Source of the DNA: JABGQS01 sp963674545
GTDB lineage: Bacteria > Bacillota > Clostridia > Christensenellales > SZUA-584
Assembly (NCBI GenBank): GCA_963674545.2
Contig: CAXXFB010000001.1
Location: forward strand, 2,356,001-2,420,000
Length of the DNA stretch: 64,000 bases
Direction: 5' to 3'
In this document: one piece after another, positions 36,327-44,011 of the stretch
How positions within the stretch are numbered: the stretch's first letter is position 1
How the letters are laid out: each line of letters begins with the position of its first letter
Program-made: the position numbers and the translations under genes
Notes under the pieces: model-generated
The model's input: the letters and a program-made list of their open reading frames with translations, nothing else
Database searches by the model: none
What the model was told of the DNA's origin: nothing

Positions 36327-37328
36327 ATGAAATTTACAAAAGAAATATTGCATAAATATATCGGAGATTACTCCCAGCTCTTTTCTGTAAAACAATACCG
36401 TTTAGAAGGGGGAAGAAGCGATAGAATGCGTGGAGTTGACATTGACAACGGAGCAGGATTGATGTTTACCGTATTGCCTGACAGATCAATGGATATAGGT
36501 AAGCTTTCGTATAAAGGCATTAATTATTCATATATAAGCAAAACAGGCTATGTTAAGCCCGAATATTATGATGATAAGGGTACAGGTTGGTTGAAGACGT
36601 TCACCGCAGGTTTTATGACTACATGTGGGCTGACTCAAGTTGGCAACCCTTGTGAGGATGGATGTGGAGAATTAGGTTTGCATGGCAGGATAAGCACAAC
36701 TCCCGCTGAAAATTTTTCAGCGCACATTGAATACTCAAAAGAAACACCTGAAATAATACTTAAAGGATATATGCGCATTGCTGGGATGTTTGATTGTAAT
36801 CTGTGGATGCTAAGAGAGATTCGTCTTACAATCGGTGACAATAAGATATTTATTAATGATGAAGTTGAGAACAGAGGAGGCAAGCAGCAACCATATATGG
36901 TGCTTTATCATTTTAATATGGGATATCCGCTGCTAGATGAAAATGCAGAGTTTATAACAAATGCAGATTTTATACGTCCAAGAGAAGAGACTTATAGTAC
37001 TGAAAACCATGAACGTTTATGTTTTTTCCATCCACAGCAAGGATTTAAACCGCAGGTATATTACTATAAGCAAAAACGAACAGTAGATGGAATGGGATTT
37101 GCAGGAATATGCAATAAAAAGCTCGGTAGGGGTGTAAAGATATGGACAAACCCTAAGGAGCTAGAGAATTTAATTCAGTGGAAGAATGCCGGATACGGTG
37201 ATTATGTAATGGGTATTGAACCGTCGAATTGTTTTGTTGAAGGTAGAGTAAAGCAAAAAGAATATGGGCTTGTGTATATTCTCCCTGGAGAAGTAAAAAA
37301 GCAGAGTATTGTGATAGTTCTAAATTAG
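36327..37328 (+). CDS. DUF4432-type aldose-epimerase-like protein
   Basis: The start at 36327 follows AAAGAGG. The 333-residue protein has the galactose-mutarotase-like beta-sandwich seen in DUF4432: VDIDNGAGLMFTVLPDRSMDIG, NPCEDGCGELGLHGRISTTPAENF with the conserved His, and YHFNMGYPLLDE. These proteins are linked to sugar catabolic operons and probably act on the anomeric or epimeric form of a sugar. Its exact reaction is unknown. Confidence 0.85.
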   Translation: MKFTKEILHKYIGDYSQLFSVKQYRLEGGRSDRMRGVDIDNGAGLMFTVLPDRSMDIGKLSYKGINYSYISKTGYVKPEYYDDKGTGWLKTFTAGFMTTCGLTQVGNPCEDGCGELGLHGRISTTPAENFSAHIEYSKETPEIILKGYMRIAGMFDCNLWMLREIRLTIGDNKIFINDEVENRGGKQQPYMVLYHFNMGYPLLDENAEFITNADFIRPREETYSTENHERLCFFHPQQGFKPQVYYYKQKRTVDGMGFAGICNKKLGRGVKIWTNPKELENLIQWKNAGYGDYVMGIEPSNCFVEGRVKQKEYGLVYILPGEVKKQSIVIVLN

Positions 37329-37362
37329 TGGAGTCTGTATTAGTAAACAACATGGAGATATA

Positions 37363-38535
37363 ATGAAAAAGGCAGTAATGTATGGAGCAGGGAATATAGG
37401 ACGAGGTTTTATCGGAAAAACGTTATCAGAATCAGGGTACGAAGTTTGTTTTGTTGATGTCGCAGTTGACATAGTCGATAAATTGAACGAAGATAACATT
37501 TACCCTGTTAAGATAGTGTTTAATAATGAGCAGACGGAAGAGACAGTAACCAATGTTCGTGCTATAAACGGAATGGATATTGATCGTGTTGCAGATGAAA
37601 TTGCAAAGGCAGATATTATGGCGACTGCGGTCGGCGTAAACGTACTCCCAAAGATTATTAAACCTATCTGTGAAGGGCTGAAAAAGCGCTTTAAAGAAAG
37701 TAATCAACCTCTGAACATTATTATCTGTGAGAACATGATTGATGCGGATCAATATATTAGGAGACTAATAGAGCAAGAAATGGGCAGTGAGTATAAAGAA
37801 CTGTTGAAAGAAAAACTCGGGCTTGTCGAAGCTTCAATCGGAAGAATGGTACCGGTTATGACTGATGAGATGCGTGAAGGCAATATCCTTAGGGTGTGGG
37901 TGGAGCCGTATGACGAGCTTCCGGTAGATAAGGATGCATTTATCGGCGAGATGCCAAAAATTAACAATATCATTCCGTATACTCCTTTCGGTTACTACAT
38001 TAAAAGAAAATTATTTGTGCATAACATGGGGCATGCCATGTGTGCTTACATGGGGTGGCAAAAAGGATACAAGTATATTTATGAATGCGTTGAAGATGAC
38101 GATATCCATAGAATTGTATATGCCGCTATGTACGAAACAACATCGGCGCTGAGTAAGGAATATGGCATATCCATAGCAAAACTCAATTTACATATAAAAG
38201 ACCTTTTAAACCGTTTTGCAAATCGCACCTTGGGTGATACAGTCGAGAGGGTCGGGAAAGACCCTAGAAGAAAGCTTGGAGAAAACGATCGATTGATCGG
38301 GGCTGCGTTGTATTGTTACAGTATGCGGCTAGAACCTGAAAATGTGATAAAAGGGATTGTAGCTGCTTTACAATATGACAACCCAAATGATGAAGCGGCA
38401 TCAGAAGTTCAGAAACTAATAAAAGAGATAGGGTTAAGGAATTATTTTATAATCCATTGTGATATTAAGAGTCATAAATTAATAGATAAGATCGAAACAC
38501 TGTTCAAACATCCATATGGGGAAAGAATACGGTAA
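37363..38535 (+). CDS. Mannitol-1-phosphate 5-dehydrogenase-like polyol dehydrogenase
   Basis: A 390-residue protein with GGAG before the ATG. The NAD site is MYGAGNIGRGFIGKTLSESGY, and the catalytic-domain hallmark is KLFVHNMGHAMCAYMGW. Family members oxidise mannitol-1-phosphate to fructose-6-phosphate or related polyol phosphates. Here it suggests that the substrate or an intermediate is a sugar alcohol, or that the pathway ends at a hexose or pentose phosphate. It lies 34 bases behind the DUF4432 gene. Confidence 0.85.
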   Translation: MKKAVMYGAGNIGRGFIGKTLSESGYEVCFVDVAVDIVDKLNEDNIYPVKIVFNNEQTEETVTNVRAINGMDIDRVADEIAKADIMATAVGVNVLPKIIKPICEGLKKRFKESNQPLNIIICENMIDADQYIRRLIEQEMGSEYKELLKEKLGLVEASIGRMVPVMTDEMREGNILRVWVEPYDELPVDKDAFIGEMPKINNIIPYTPFGYYIKRKLFVHNMGHAMCAYMGWQKGYKYIYECVEDDDIHRIVYAAMYETTSALSKEYGISIAKLNLHIKDLLNRFANRTLGDTVERVGKDPRRKLGENDRLIGAALYCYSMRLEPENVIKGIVAALQYDNPNDEAASEVQKLIKEIGLRNYFIIHCDIKSHKLIDKIETLFKHPYGERIR

Positions 38536-38654
38536 TATAAATACTTTTGTAATGACCAATCAAACAAGCGAATCGGTATTTTTATCTTATTTTTTATAAG
38601 AGAAGAAGTTAGTAGATGTTTATGATAATCATATTATATAAAGGTTAAAAGGTA

Positions 38655-39419
38655 ATGATTTTATATTTTTTAGTAGCACTGTTTGCAACAACAATCGGCT
38701 CTACTGCTGGAATAGGCGGCGGGGTGATAATAAAGCCGCTCATGGACTTAATAGGCGATTACAATGTTGTTGTGATCAATGTTCTATCATCGGTGACTAT
38801 TCTGAGCATGGCTATCGTCTCCACAATAAAGCAAATGAGTTCGGGGTTTAAAATCACAAAGTCTATTGTTTTTATAACTATTGGCGCAGTCTGTGGCGGA
38901 GTTATAGGCAGCGTATTGTTTTCCATAGTCACGAAAGAGTATGACTTAGGCTCTGTAACTTTAGTGCAGTCAATAATTTTAATAATATTAATGGTATTTT
39001 GCTTCTTACAAGAGTACCTGCCTAAAATTCAAGTGCGAAATTTTGTATTCAGGGGTATTGTTGGACTACTGCTTGGCTTGTTCAGTTCGTTCTTGGGAAT
39101 AGGGGGAGGTCCAATAAACGTTGCGACTTTACGACTTGTTTTCAATATTGAAATTAAAGAGGCAGCGAGAATTTCAATATTTGTTATACTATTTTCACAA
39201 CTTTCTGGTTTGGCTATTAAGGGTGCTTCCGGAATGACAGCATATTTCGACAACTACGTTATGTTAGCTGTAATGATACCTGCGGCAATAATCGGAGGAC
39301 TCTTCGGTTCGTATTTAAACAGAGAGCTTTCAGAAAAGACCATACGAATACTGTATAAGTTTACTGTAATATTGGTTATTTTGATTAGCTTGAACAACGC
39401 AATTCAAATTATGGTATAA
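38655..39419 (+). CDS. TauE/SafE-type membrane exporter
   Basis: A 254-residue protein with about eight helices and two copies of the TauE/SafE signature: GSTAGIGGGVIIKPLMDLIG near the N-terminus and GLFSSFLGIGGGPINVATLR in the middle. The family exports sulfite, sulfoacetate or other sulfur oxyanions. Next to a cytoplasmic sulfatase it is well placed to remove released sulfate or a derivative. A 119-bp gap without a clear terminator separates it from the dehydrogenase gene. Confidence 0.88.
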   Translation: MILYFLVALFATTIGSTAGIGGGVIIKPLMDLIGDYNVVVINVLSSVTILSMAIVSTIKQMSSGFKITKSIVFITIGAVCGGVIGSVLFSIVTKEYDLGSVTLVQSIILIILMVFCFLQEYLPKIQVRNFVFRGIVGLLLGLFSSFLGIGGGPINVATLRLVFNIEIKEAARISIFVILFSQLSGLAIKGASGMTAYFDNYVMLAVMIPAAIIGGLFGSYLNRELSEKTIRILYKFTVILVILISLNNAIQIMV

Positions 39420-39457
39420 TCATTTGATAGTGCAATGAGTTGGGATAAGGAAACTAT

Positions 39458-40591
39458 ATGGATAAATCACTATCAATATTAATAAAACCTGCATCAGGTT
39501 TGTGCAATATGCGATGTAAATACTGCTTTTATCATGATTTAGGGTTGAATGATAATCATCATTTTTTAGGTATGATGAGCGTAGAAACATTAGAGCAAAT
39601 TGTTGAGAAAGCTTTTATTTTTGCGAATAATTCGATTACTTTTGCGTTTCAAGGCGGAGAGCCGACCTTAAGAGGGCTTGAATTTTTTAAGACATTTGTT
39701 CAGCTTGTTGAAAAATATAATGTCAACAATATTCAAACGAAGTTTGCTATTCAGACAAATGGCCTGCTAATTGACGAACAGTGGTCTGAGTTCTTAAGCA
39801 GCAATTCTTTTTTGGTAGGATTGTCAATGGATGGTACGAGTAATATTCATAACATGCATCGAATTGATGCCAAAGGCGAGGGAACGTTTAAGCGAGTAAT
39901 GAATACTGCTAAGATACTTAAAGAAAATTGTGTAGAATTTAATATATTGTGTGTGGTCACAAAAGTGCTTTCCAGACACGGTGATAGGGTGTATAGGTTC
40001 TTTAAGGAAAGAGGATTTCGCCATCTTCAGTTTATTCCCGTACTAGATAGTATTGAAGAAATACCCGGACAAAATCCATATTCACTCTCACCCAAAAGTT
40101 ATGGCAGATTCTTGATTACGGTTTTTAACAATTGGTATTTGGATATTCAAAAAGGCGAGTATATCAGCATTCGTATGTTTGATAATATACTCAATATGAT
40201 CAAAGGATGCCTACCTGAGAGCTGTGATATGAGGGGTATATGCAGTAGAGGAACTGTTTTTGAAGCGGATGGAAGTATGTACCCCTGTGATTTTTATGTA
40301 ATGGATAGGTGGAAATTAGGTGAAATTAGAAATAATAGCTTTGAAGAGATGCTAACAAGTGACAGGATGAACGATTTTGTTATGATATCTCGGAATACGT
40401 TGAATGAATGTATAAGATGTGAATATAAATCAATTTGCCGTGGAGGCTGTCAACGTCATAAAGAGCCGATTAATGATAATACATCAATGAAAAACTACTT
40501 TTGTCAGAGTTATCAAATGTTTTACGAACACTCGTTAGAAAAGTTTAAGTATGCTTTAAATGCTTTTTATAGGAATAGCGGACATATTTGA
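39458..40591 (+). CDS. Anaerobic sulfatase-maturating enzyme (radical SAM, SPASM)
   Basis: A 377-residue protein with AAGGAA before the ATG. The radical-SAM cluster C16-NMR-C20-KY-C23 binds the SAM-activated 4Fe-4S centre. FAFQGGEPTLRGLEFF is the usual SAM-side motif. The C-terminal SPASM Cys set is visible (CLPESC, ICSRG, YPCDF, CIRCEYKSICRGGC, FCQSY) for auxiliary clusters. These enzymes convert the active-site Cys or Ser of sulfatases to formylglycine without oxygen. Its substrate is very probably the Cys-type sulfatase at 29559 in the same locus. Confidence 0.93.
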   Translation: MDKSLSILIKPASGLCNMRCKYCFYHDLGLNDNHHFLGMMSVETLEQIVEKAFIFANNSITFAFQGGEPTLRGLEFFKTFVQLVEKYNVNNIQTKFAIQTNGLLIDEQWSEFLSSNSFLVGLSMDGTSNIHNMHRIDAKGEGTFKRVMNTAKILKENCVEFNILCVVTKVLSRHGDRVYRFFKERGFRHLQFIPVLDSIEEIPGQNPYSLSPKSYGRFLITVFNNWYLDIQKGEYISIRMFDNILNMIKGCLPESCDMRGICSRGTVFEADGSMYPCDFYVMDRWKLGEIRNNSFEEMLTSDRMNDFVMISRNTLNECIRCEYKSICRGGCQRHKEPINDNTSMKNYFCQSYQMFYEHSLEKFKYALNAFYRNSGHI

Positions 40592-40603
40592 GTTGTCTAT
40601 TAA

Positions 40604-41107
40604 TTATTCTGTAGCAAAATATGCAATCTGTTTAACGGTATCATTAACAATATCGGCAAACTCCTTTTGGCAAGCGCACCCGGCTTTGAAAACATTTTTA
40701 GGTTCAGCATTAGCAATAAATTTAGAATGATATGCTGTTATTGAAAGAAGATATAGCATTTCTCTTTCAATGCCTTTTTCGTGCGCAACTTTAAGAACTT
40801 CACACAAATTTTTCAGTAAATCCTGAGTAGAAGAAGCAGGTAAATGATAGATGATATCTTCAAGAGAATCAACCTGATCTTTGGTATAACGATGATCCTG
40901 TTTGGATTTCACGTTTGAATTCCCCACTAAATAATCAACAGAAACATTAAAATAATTCGCAGCCTTTACGGCAAAATGAATATCGGGCGTTCTCCGGTTG
41001 CTCTCATAAAAATTAATCGTCATTCGAGCAACTCCCAGCTCATCGGCAAGTTCCTGCTGCGTCAGATTCTTCTCGTCTCTCAATTCTTTTAATATCCGGC
41101 TAAACAT
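40604..41107 (-). CDS. XRE-family transcriptional regulator
   Basis: The start is placed at 41107. The 167-residue protein has an N-terminal lambda-repressor-type helix-turn-helix (LTQQELADELGVARMTINFYESNRRTPDIHFAVKAANYFNVSVDYL). The roughly 90-residue C-terminal helical domain has no known motif apart from a CAC near the end. It converges on the sulfatase maturase gene and diverges from the ParR-like gene. It is more likely a control gene of the mobile region than of the sulfatase locus. Confidence 0.85.
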   Translation of the reverse strand: MFSRILKELRDEKNLTQQELADELGVARMTINFYESNRRTPDIHFAVKAANYFNVSVDYLVGNSNVKSKQDHRYTKDQVDSLEDIIYHLPASSTQDLLKNLCEVLKVAHEKGIEREMLYLLSITAYHSKFIANAEPKNVFKAGCACQKEFADIVNDTVKQIAYFATE

Positions 41108-41270
41108 TCTTTCACTTCCATCACTTGAGATGTAAATATAATAGCACGATACCGCTATGATTACAATAAAAATCATATTAATATAAATACACTATTGCAA
41201 TCACGGCTGCAATGTGATACTATATGTAAACAATCGTATTTATATTACGATGGCTATCACGAAAGGAAAA

Positions 41271-41327
41271 GTGTTTGAAATACAGGAAACGAAAAAGACG
41301 ATACCAAAACTTCATAGTATTATCTAA
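41271..41327 (+). CDS. Possible 18-codon leader peptide before a hairpin
   Basis: GTG start seven bases after GAAAGGAAAA, reading MFEIQETKKTIPKLHSII and stopping at 41325-41327. The stop codon overlaps the 5' arm of a terminator-like hairpin. This arrangement is typical of translational or transcriptional attenuators, but coding is unproven. Confidence 0.35.
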   Translation: MFEIQETKKTIPKLHSII

Positions 41328-41362
41328 GAGCTGACGCCAATAAAGGTGGTCAGCTCTTTTAG
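41326..41362 (+). terminator. Terminator-like hairpin in the leader of the ParR-like gene
   Basis: AAGAGCTGAC pairs perfectly with GTCAGCTCTT around a 13-base loop and is followed by TTAGTTTTG. It stands 75 bases upstream of the ParR-like gene, so it may end an upstream transcript or attenuate this one. Confidence 0.7.
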
Positions 41363-41434
41363 TTTTGAATGATTTTATGGTAGTCGGGATGGGATCCGAA
41401 AACAACATCTTACGATGGGAATTGGAGGTGAAGT

Positions 41435-41695
41435 ATGAAAGGAAAAGTGATAAGCATCAGACTCAACCCTGAAAAACTGACAGATAAAAAAGCAGAAGAG
41501 ATATTATCCAGCTTACCACCCAGACGCAAAAGCGAATACATTAGAAACGCTATTATTACATATAACAATTTCGAGCGTTTGATTGGGCTGATGAAACAGG
41601 CATTGCTGGAAGCAATGGACGAACGAGAAACCATACAGGCTGAAAAAAAGAATGAAACAGACGGAGGATATAATGATTATCTTAAATCACTTTAA
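41435..41695 (+). CDS. ParR-like small DNA-binding protein (orphan)
   Basis: An 86-residue protein that begins MKGKVISIRLNPEKLTDKKA, with the centre LSSLPPRRKSEYIRNAIITY and the end NDYLKSL. It is a clear paralogue of the 86-residue protein at 55504, which follows a ParM-type actin gene. The N-terminal strand plus two helices fit a ribbon-helix-helix adaptor. Here no actin gene is next to it; instead a 130-bp tandem repeat follows 175 bases downstream. It may bind that repeat as a centromere. Confidence 0.65.
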   Translation: MKGKVISIRLNPEKLTDKKAEEILSSLPPRRKSEYIRNAIITYNNFERLIGLMKQALLEAMDERETIQAEKKNETDGGYNDYLKSL

Positions 41696-41870
41696 GGAAT
41701 CAAGCAAAATAATACATTGTGTTCTACAGAAAAAACGGATGTCACCCATATTGTACACAGAAAGACTGAGGGCAGTATCCAAATACTGTGAAACTGTATT
41801 ACATATTATACAGCAATATATAAACTGTGTCGGACATAGTGGGTACCGCTCCAAAATTATACTGTTTCTT

Positions 41871-42140
41871 CAAGCATTTTCACTGCAAACAGAAGCCAAA
41901 ACGAAGTATAAATTTCTTTATGATTTCTTTTTCCAGCCTGTAAAGAGTCTAATGAAAGCTAAAGGAAAACTAAGCTGTAAAGTTTGAGATTCTGGTTCGG
42001 CAAGCATCTTCACTGCAAACAGAAGCCAAAACGAAGTATAAATTACTTGTACATTTCTTTTTCCAGCCTGTAAAAAGTCAGATGAGAGCTAGAGAAAAAT
42101 TGATCTAAAATGTTTGAGATTCTGGTTCGGCAAGCATGGC
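41871..42140. repeat. 130-bp direct tandem repeat, two full copies plus a stub
   Basis: Copy one is 41871-42000 and copy two 42001-42130, both starting CAAGCAT and ending GAGATTCTGGTTCGG. A third copy begins CAAGCAT at 42131 and stops after seven bases. The unit boundaries match exactly. The first 45 bases and last 15 bases are nearly identical, and the middle is diverged. It has no good ORF. Placement between a ParR-like gene and mobC suggests a centromere, origin or oriT role. Confidence 0.85.
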
Positions 42141-42142
42141 AT

Positions 42143-42225
42143 TGTTGTCCACAAATGCCTTTTTGCTAAGGAGTTAGCACTCCCTTGAAACCCTCTTAGC
42201 GGCAGCAAAGCTGCTTAGTAATTAG
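42143..42225. other. Candidate oriT/leader with stem-loops upstream of mobC
   Basis: Contains GGAGTTAGCACTCC (5-bp stem, four-base loop) and AGCGGCAGCAAAGCTGCTTAG (stem GCAGC / GCTGC). Transfer origins of mobilisable elements often lie directly before mobC and carry such inverted repeats. A nick site could not be identified. Confidence 0.35.
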
Positions 42226-42238
42226 AAAGGAAAATATT

Positions 42239-42547
42239 ATGAGAACTAGAAATATAACTGCCAAAGTTATGTTAAATCAAAAGGAAAATGAGCATTTCGA
42301 AAAACAAGTAGAATTATCAGGGCTAACCAAATCTGAGTTCTTACGTAAGCGGATTAAAGGCAGTGATGTAAAAGCTCGATTGCCGGATGATTACTATAAG
42401 ACATATAGATTGACTGCAAACCTTGCTAATAACATAAATCAAATAGCCAGGCAAGCAAATGCAAACGGGTATATCAATCCAAAACAAATGGACGCAGCAG
42501 TCATTATGATTGAAAAGTGTTGGAAGCATATAAAAGGATTAAGATGA
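42239..42547 (+). CDS. MobC-like mobilisation protein
   Basis: A 102-residue protein preceded by AGAAAGGAAA. It begins MRTRNITAKVMLNQKENEHF, then GLTKSEFLRKRIKG, a ribbon-helix-helix DNA-binding part. NLANNINQIARQANANGYI, the hallmark of MobC relaxosome proteins, follows. MobC helps a relaxase open the transfer origin. No relaxase gene follows, which is unusual. Confidence 0.85.
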   Translation: MRTRNITAKVMLNQKENEHFEKQVELSGLTKSEFLRKRIKGSDVKARLPDDYYKTYRLTANLANNINQIARQANANGYINPKQMDAAVIMIEKCWKHIKGLR

Positions 42548-42593
42548 TGCCTGAATAAAAGCTTGTGAGAAATTTATTGGAAAGGTAAAAAAA

Positions 42594-42776
42594 TTGAATA
42601 AAAATAGAGATATAAAAATAAAACAAGAGAACACATATGGAATAGGTGATGATTTTATGATATCAGAAATAAAAATAGGGAAAACTGTTTTTATCGTCTC
42701 CAGTTATTTCAGGAAAGGTAAAACATTCCCCGCTGCAATGGAGAAGGTGATAGAGCATAAGCTAAATGCAATATGA
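42594..42776 (+). CDS. TnpW-like transposon-encoded small protein
   Basis: A 60-residue ORF with TTG start and GGAAAGG upstream; ATG 42657 is an alternative. The C-terminal part ISEIKIGKTVFIVSSYFRKG followed by AAMEKVIEHKL resembles the TnpW proteins of Firmicutes transposons with large serine recombinases. The function is unknown. Confidence 0.65.
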   Translation: MNKNRDIKIKQENTYGIGDDFMISEIKIGKTVFIVSSYFRKGKTFPAAMEKVIEHKLNAI

Positions 42777-42869
42777 TTTAGTCAATAAAGGGATAAAACG
42801 GAATTAAGATGATTTCCTTATGTACTGCGTTTATGATATAATATTATAAAAAAAGAAAGGAGCCATAAA

Positions 42870-43232
42870 ATGCAAATTAAAGAACTTGTAGAAATGATTA
42901 AACAAGAAGATTTTGAATTAATGCTGGGTGTTTTTCTTGATGAGTTTAAAAATAGTAATAAGAAACAGGAACTCATAAATGATGAGCCAGAGTATTTATA
43001 TGATAAAAGAGAGCAAATGTGTTTTTTGGCTTCTACAGTACATAAGCTATGTAATGATAATCAATTAATTAGTCCTGATTGGATATTTAAAGATAAGTAT
43101 TATTTGAAAGAAAGTAAATATGCTTTTGATACTCAAGATGAAGATTTCAGGCAGCACCTTAGAAAGATTTCTCCATTGGAGTTCAGCAGCAGGAATTACT
43201 TTGTAACCGAAAATACATTGACAAGAGTATAG
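42870..43232 (+). CDS. Hypothetical protein, possible partner of the nucleotidyltransferase
   Basis: A 120-residue acidic, helical protein with AAAGAAAGGAG before the ATG. No family is recognised; RKISPLEFSSRNYFVTENTLTRV at the end is a conserved-looking block. It ends nine bases before the DUF6036-like gene, so the two are co-transcribed. Position and size fit an antitoxin, by inference. Confidence 0.6.
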   Translation: MQIKELVEMIKQEDFELMLGVFLDEFKNSNKKQELINDEPEYLYDKREQMCFLASTVHKLCNDNQLISPDWIFKDKYYLKESKYAFDTQDEDFRQHLRKISPLEFSSRNYFVTENTLTRV

Positions 43233-43241
43233 TGGTTTGAA

Positions 43242-43862
43242 ATGCGTAATAATAAACTTTTAAGCAAAGAGGACATTCTTAAATATTTTGAGGAAATAAA
43301 CATACACTTAAAAGCTGCAGGCAAACAAGGTGAGATAATCATGTGCGGTGGCGCTTCTTTAGCATGCATATATAATGCAAGAAATTCAACTTATGATATT
43401 GATGCTTTATTCGAACCGGCGGAAGATATTAGAAAAATCATTAGCAGGATAGCTTCTGAGCATGATTTGAACGATGATTGGCTCAATGATGGTGTAAAAG
43501 GTTTTTTGAATAAAACAATGACTTTTTCTATATACAAAGAATACTCAAATCTGAAAGTTTATTCTATAGATGCTGAGTGTTTGTTGGCTTTAAAAGTAAC
43601 CTCAGCCAGAACTAATTCAAAAGATATGGAAGACAGCATTTGGCTAATGAAACATTTAGACATAAAATCGTTTGAATCGGTCACTGATATTGTTGAAAAG
43701 TATATACCCGAAGCAAAAAGGACAGCGACAAGCTACTTCTTCGCAAAAGAAGCTTTTGGTAGATATTATGACCAAAAATTCAGCACACTGAATAAAATTG
43801 TCGATGATATTTCTGTTCATAAAAAATATCCAAATCACGATAAAGATGAAATCGAAAGATAA
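43242..43862 (+). CDS. DUF6036-like nucleotidyltransferase
   Basis: A 206-residue protein with the minimal nucleotidyltransferase motif: IIMCGGASLACIYNARNSTYDIDALF gives GG-S and D-x-D (DID). Later LLALKVTSARTNSKDMEDSIWLMKHL is typical of the AbiEii/DUF6036 group. Such enzymes transfer nucleotides, in toxin-antitoxin systems often to tRNA. It is paired with a small upstream gene inside a mobile region, which supports a defence or maintenance role. Confidence 0.75.
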   Translation: MRNNKLLSKEDILKYFEEINIHLKAAGKQGEIIMCGGASLACIYNARNSTYDIDALFEPAEDIRKIISRIASEHDLNDDWLNDGVKGFLNKTMTFSIYKEYSNLKVYSIDAECLLALKVTSARTNSKDMEDSIWLMKHLDIKSFESVTDIVEKYIPEAKRTATSYFFAKEAFGRYYDQKFSTLNKIVDDISVHKKYPNHDKDEIER

Positions 43863-44011
43863 CATTATTTAGCTTTTTATATTTAAGGAAATTTCGCTTT
43901 ATCCTACTAATAAAAACACATCTTAATTGGACTTCGCACTGAATACGAGGTATACTTAGCACAGGCTGAACTACTTCGTAATCTGCGCTGTTTTCATTAG
44001 AAAGGAACAAT

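Larger units (their letters stand above)
41696..42238. other. Intergenic region with tandem repeat and oriT-like sequence
   Basis: No convincing gene. The first 175 bases are AT-rich. A two-copy 130-bp tandem repeat (41871-42130) and short stem-loops just before mobC follow; these are listed separately. Confidence 0.6.

Noticed and set aside
41652..41987. 111-codon open frame overlapping the ParR-like gene end
   Set aside because: It runs through the first copy of the 130-bp repeat, has no ribosome site and no protein-like pattern.
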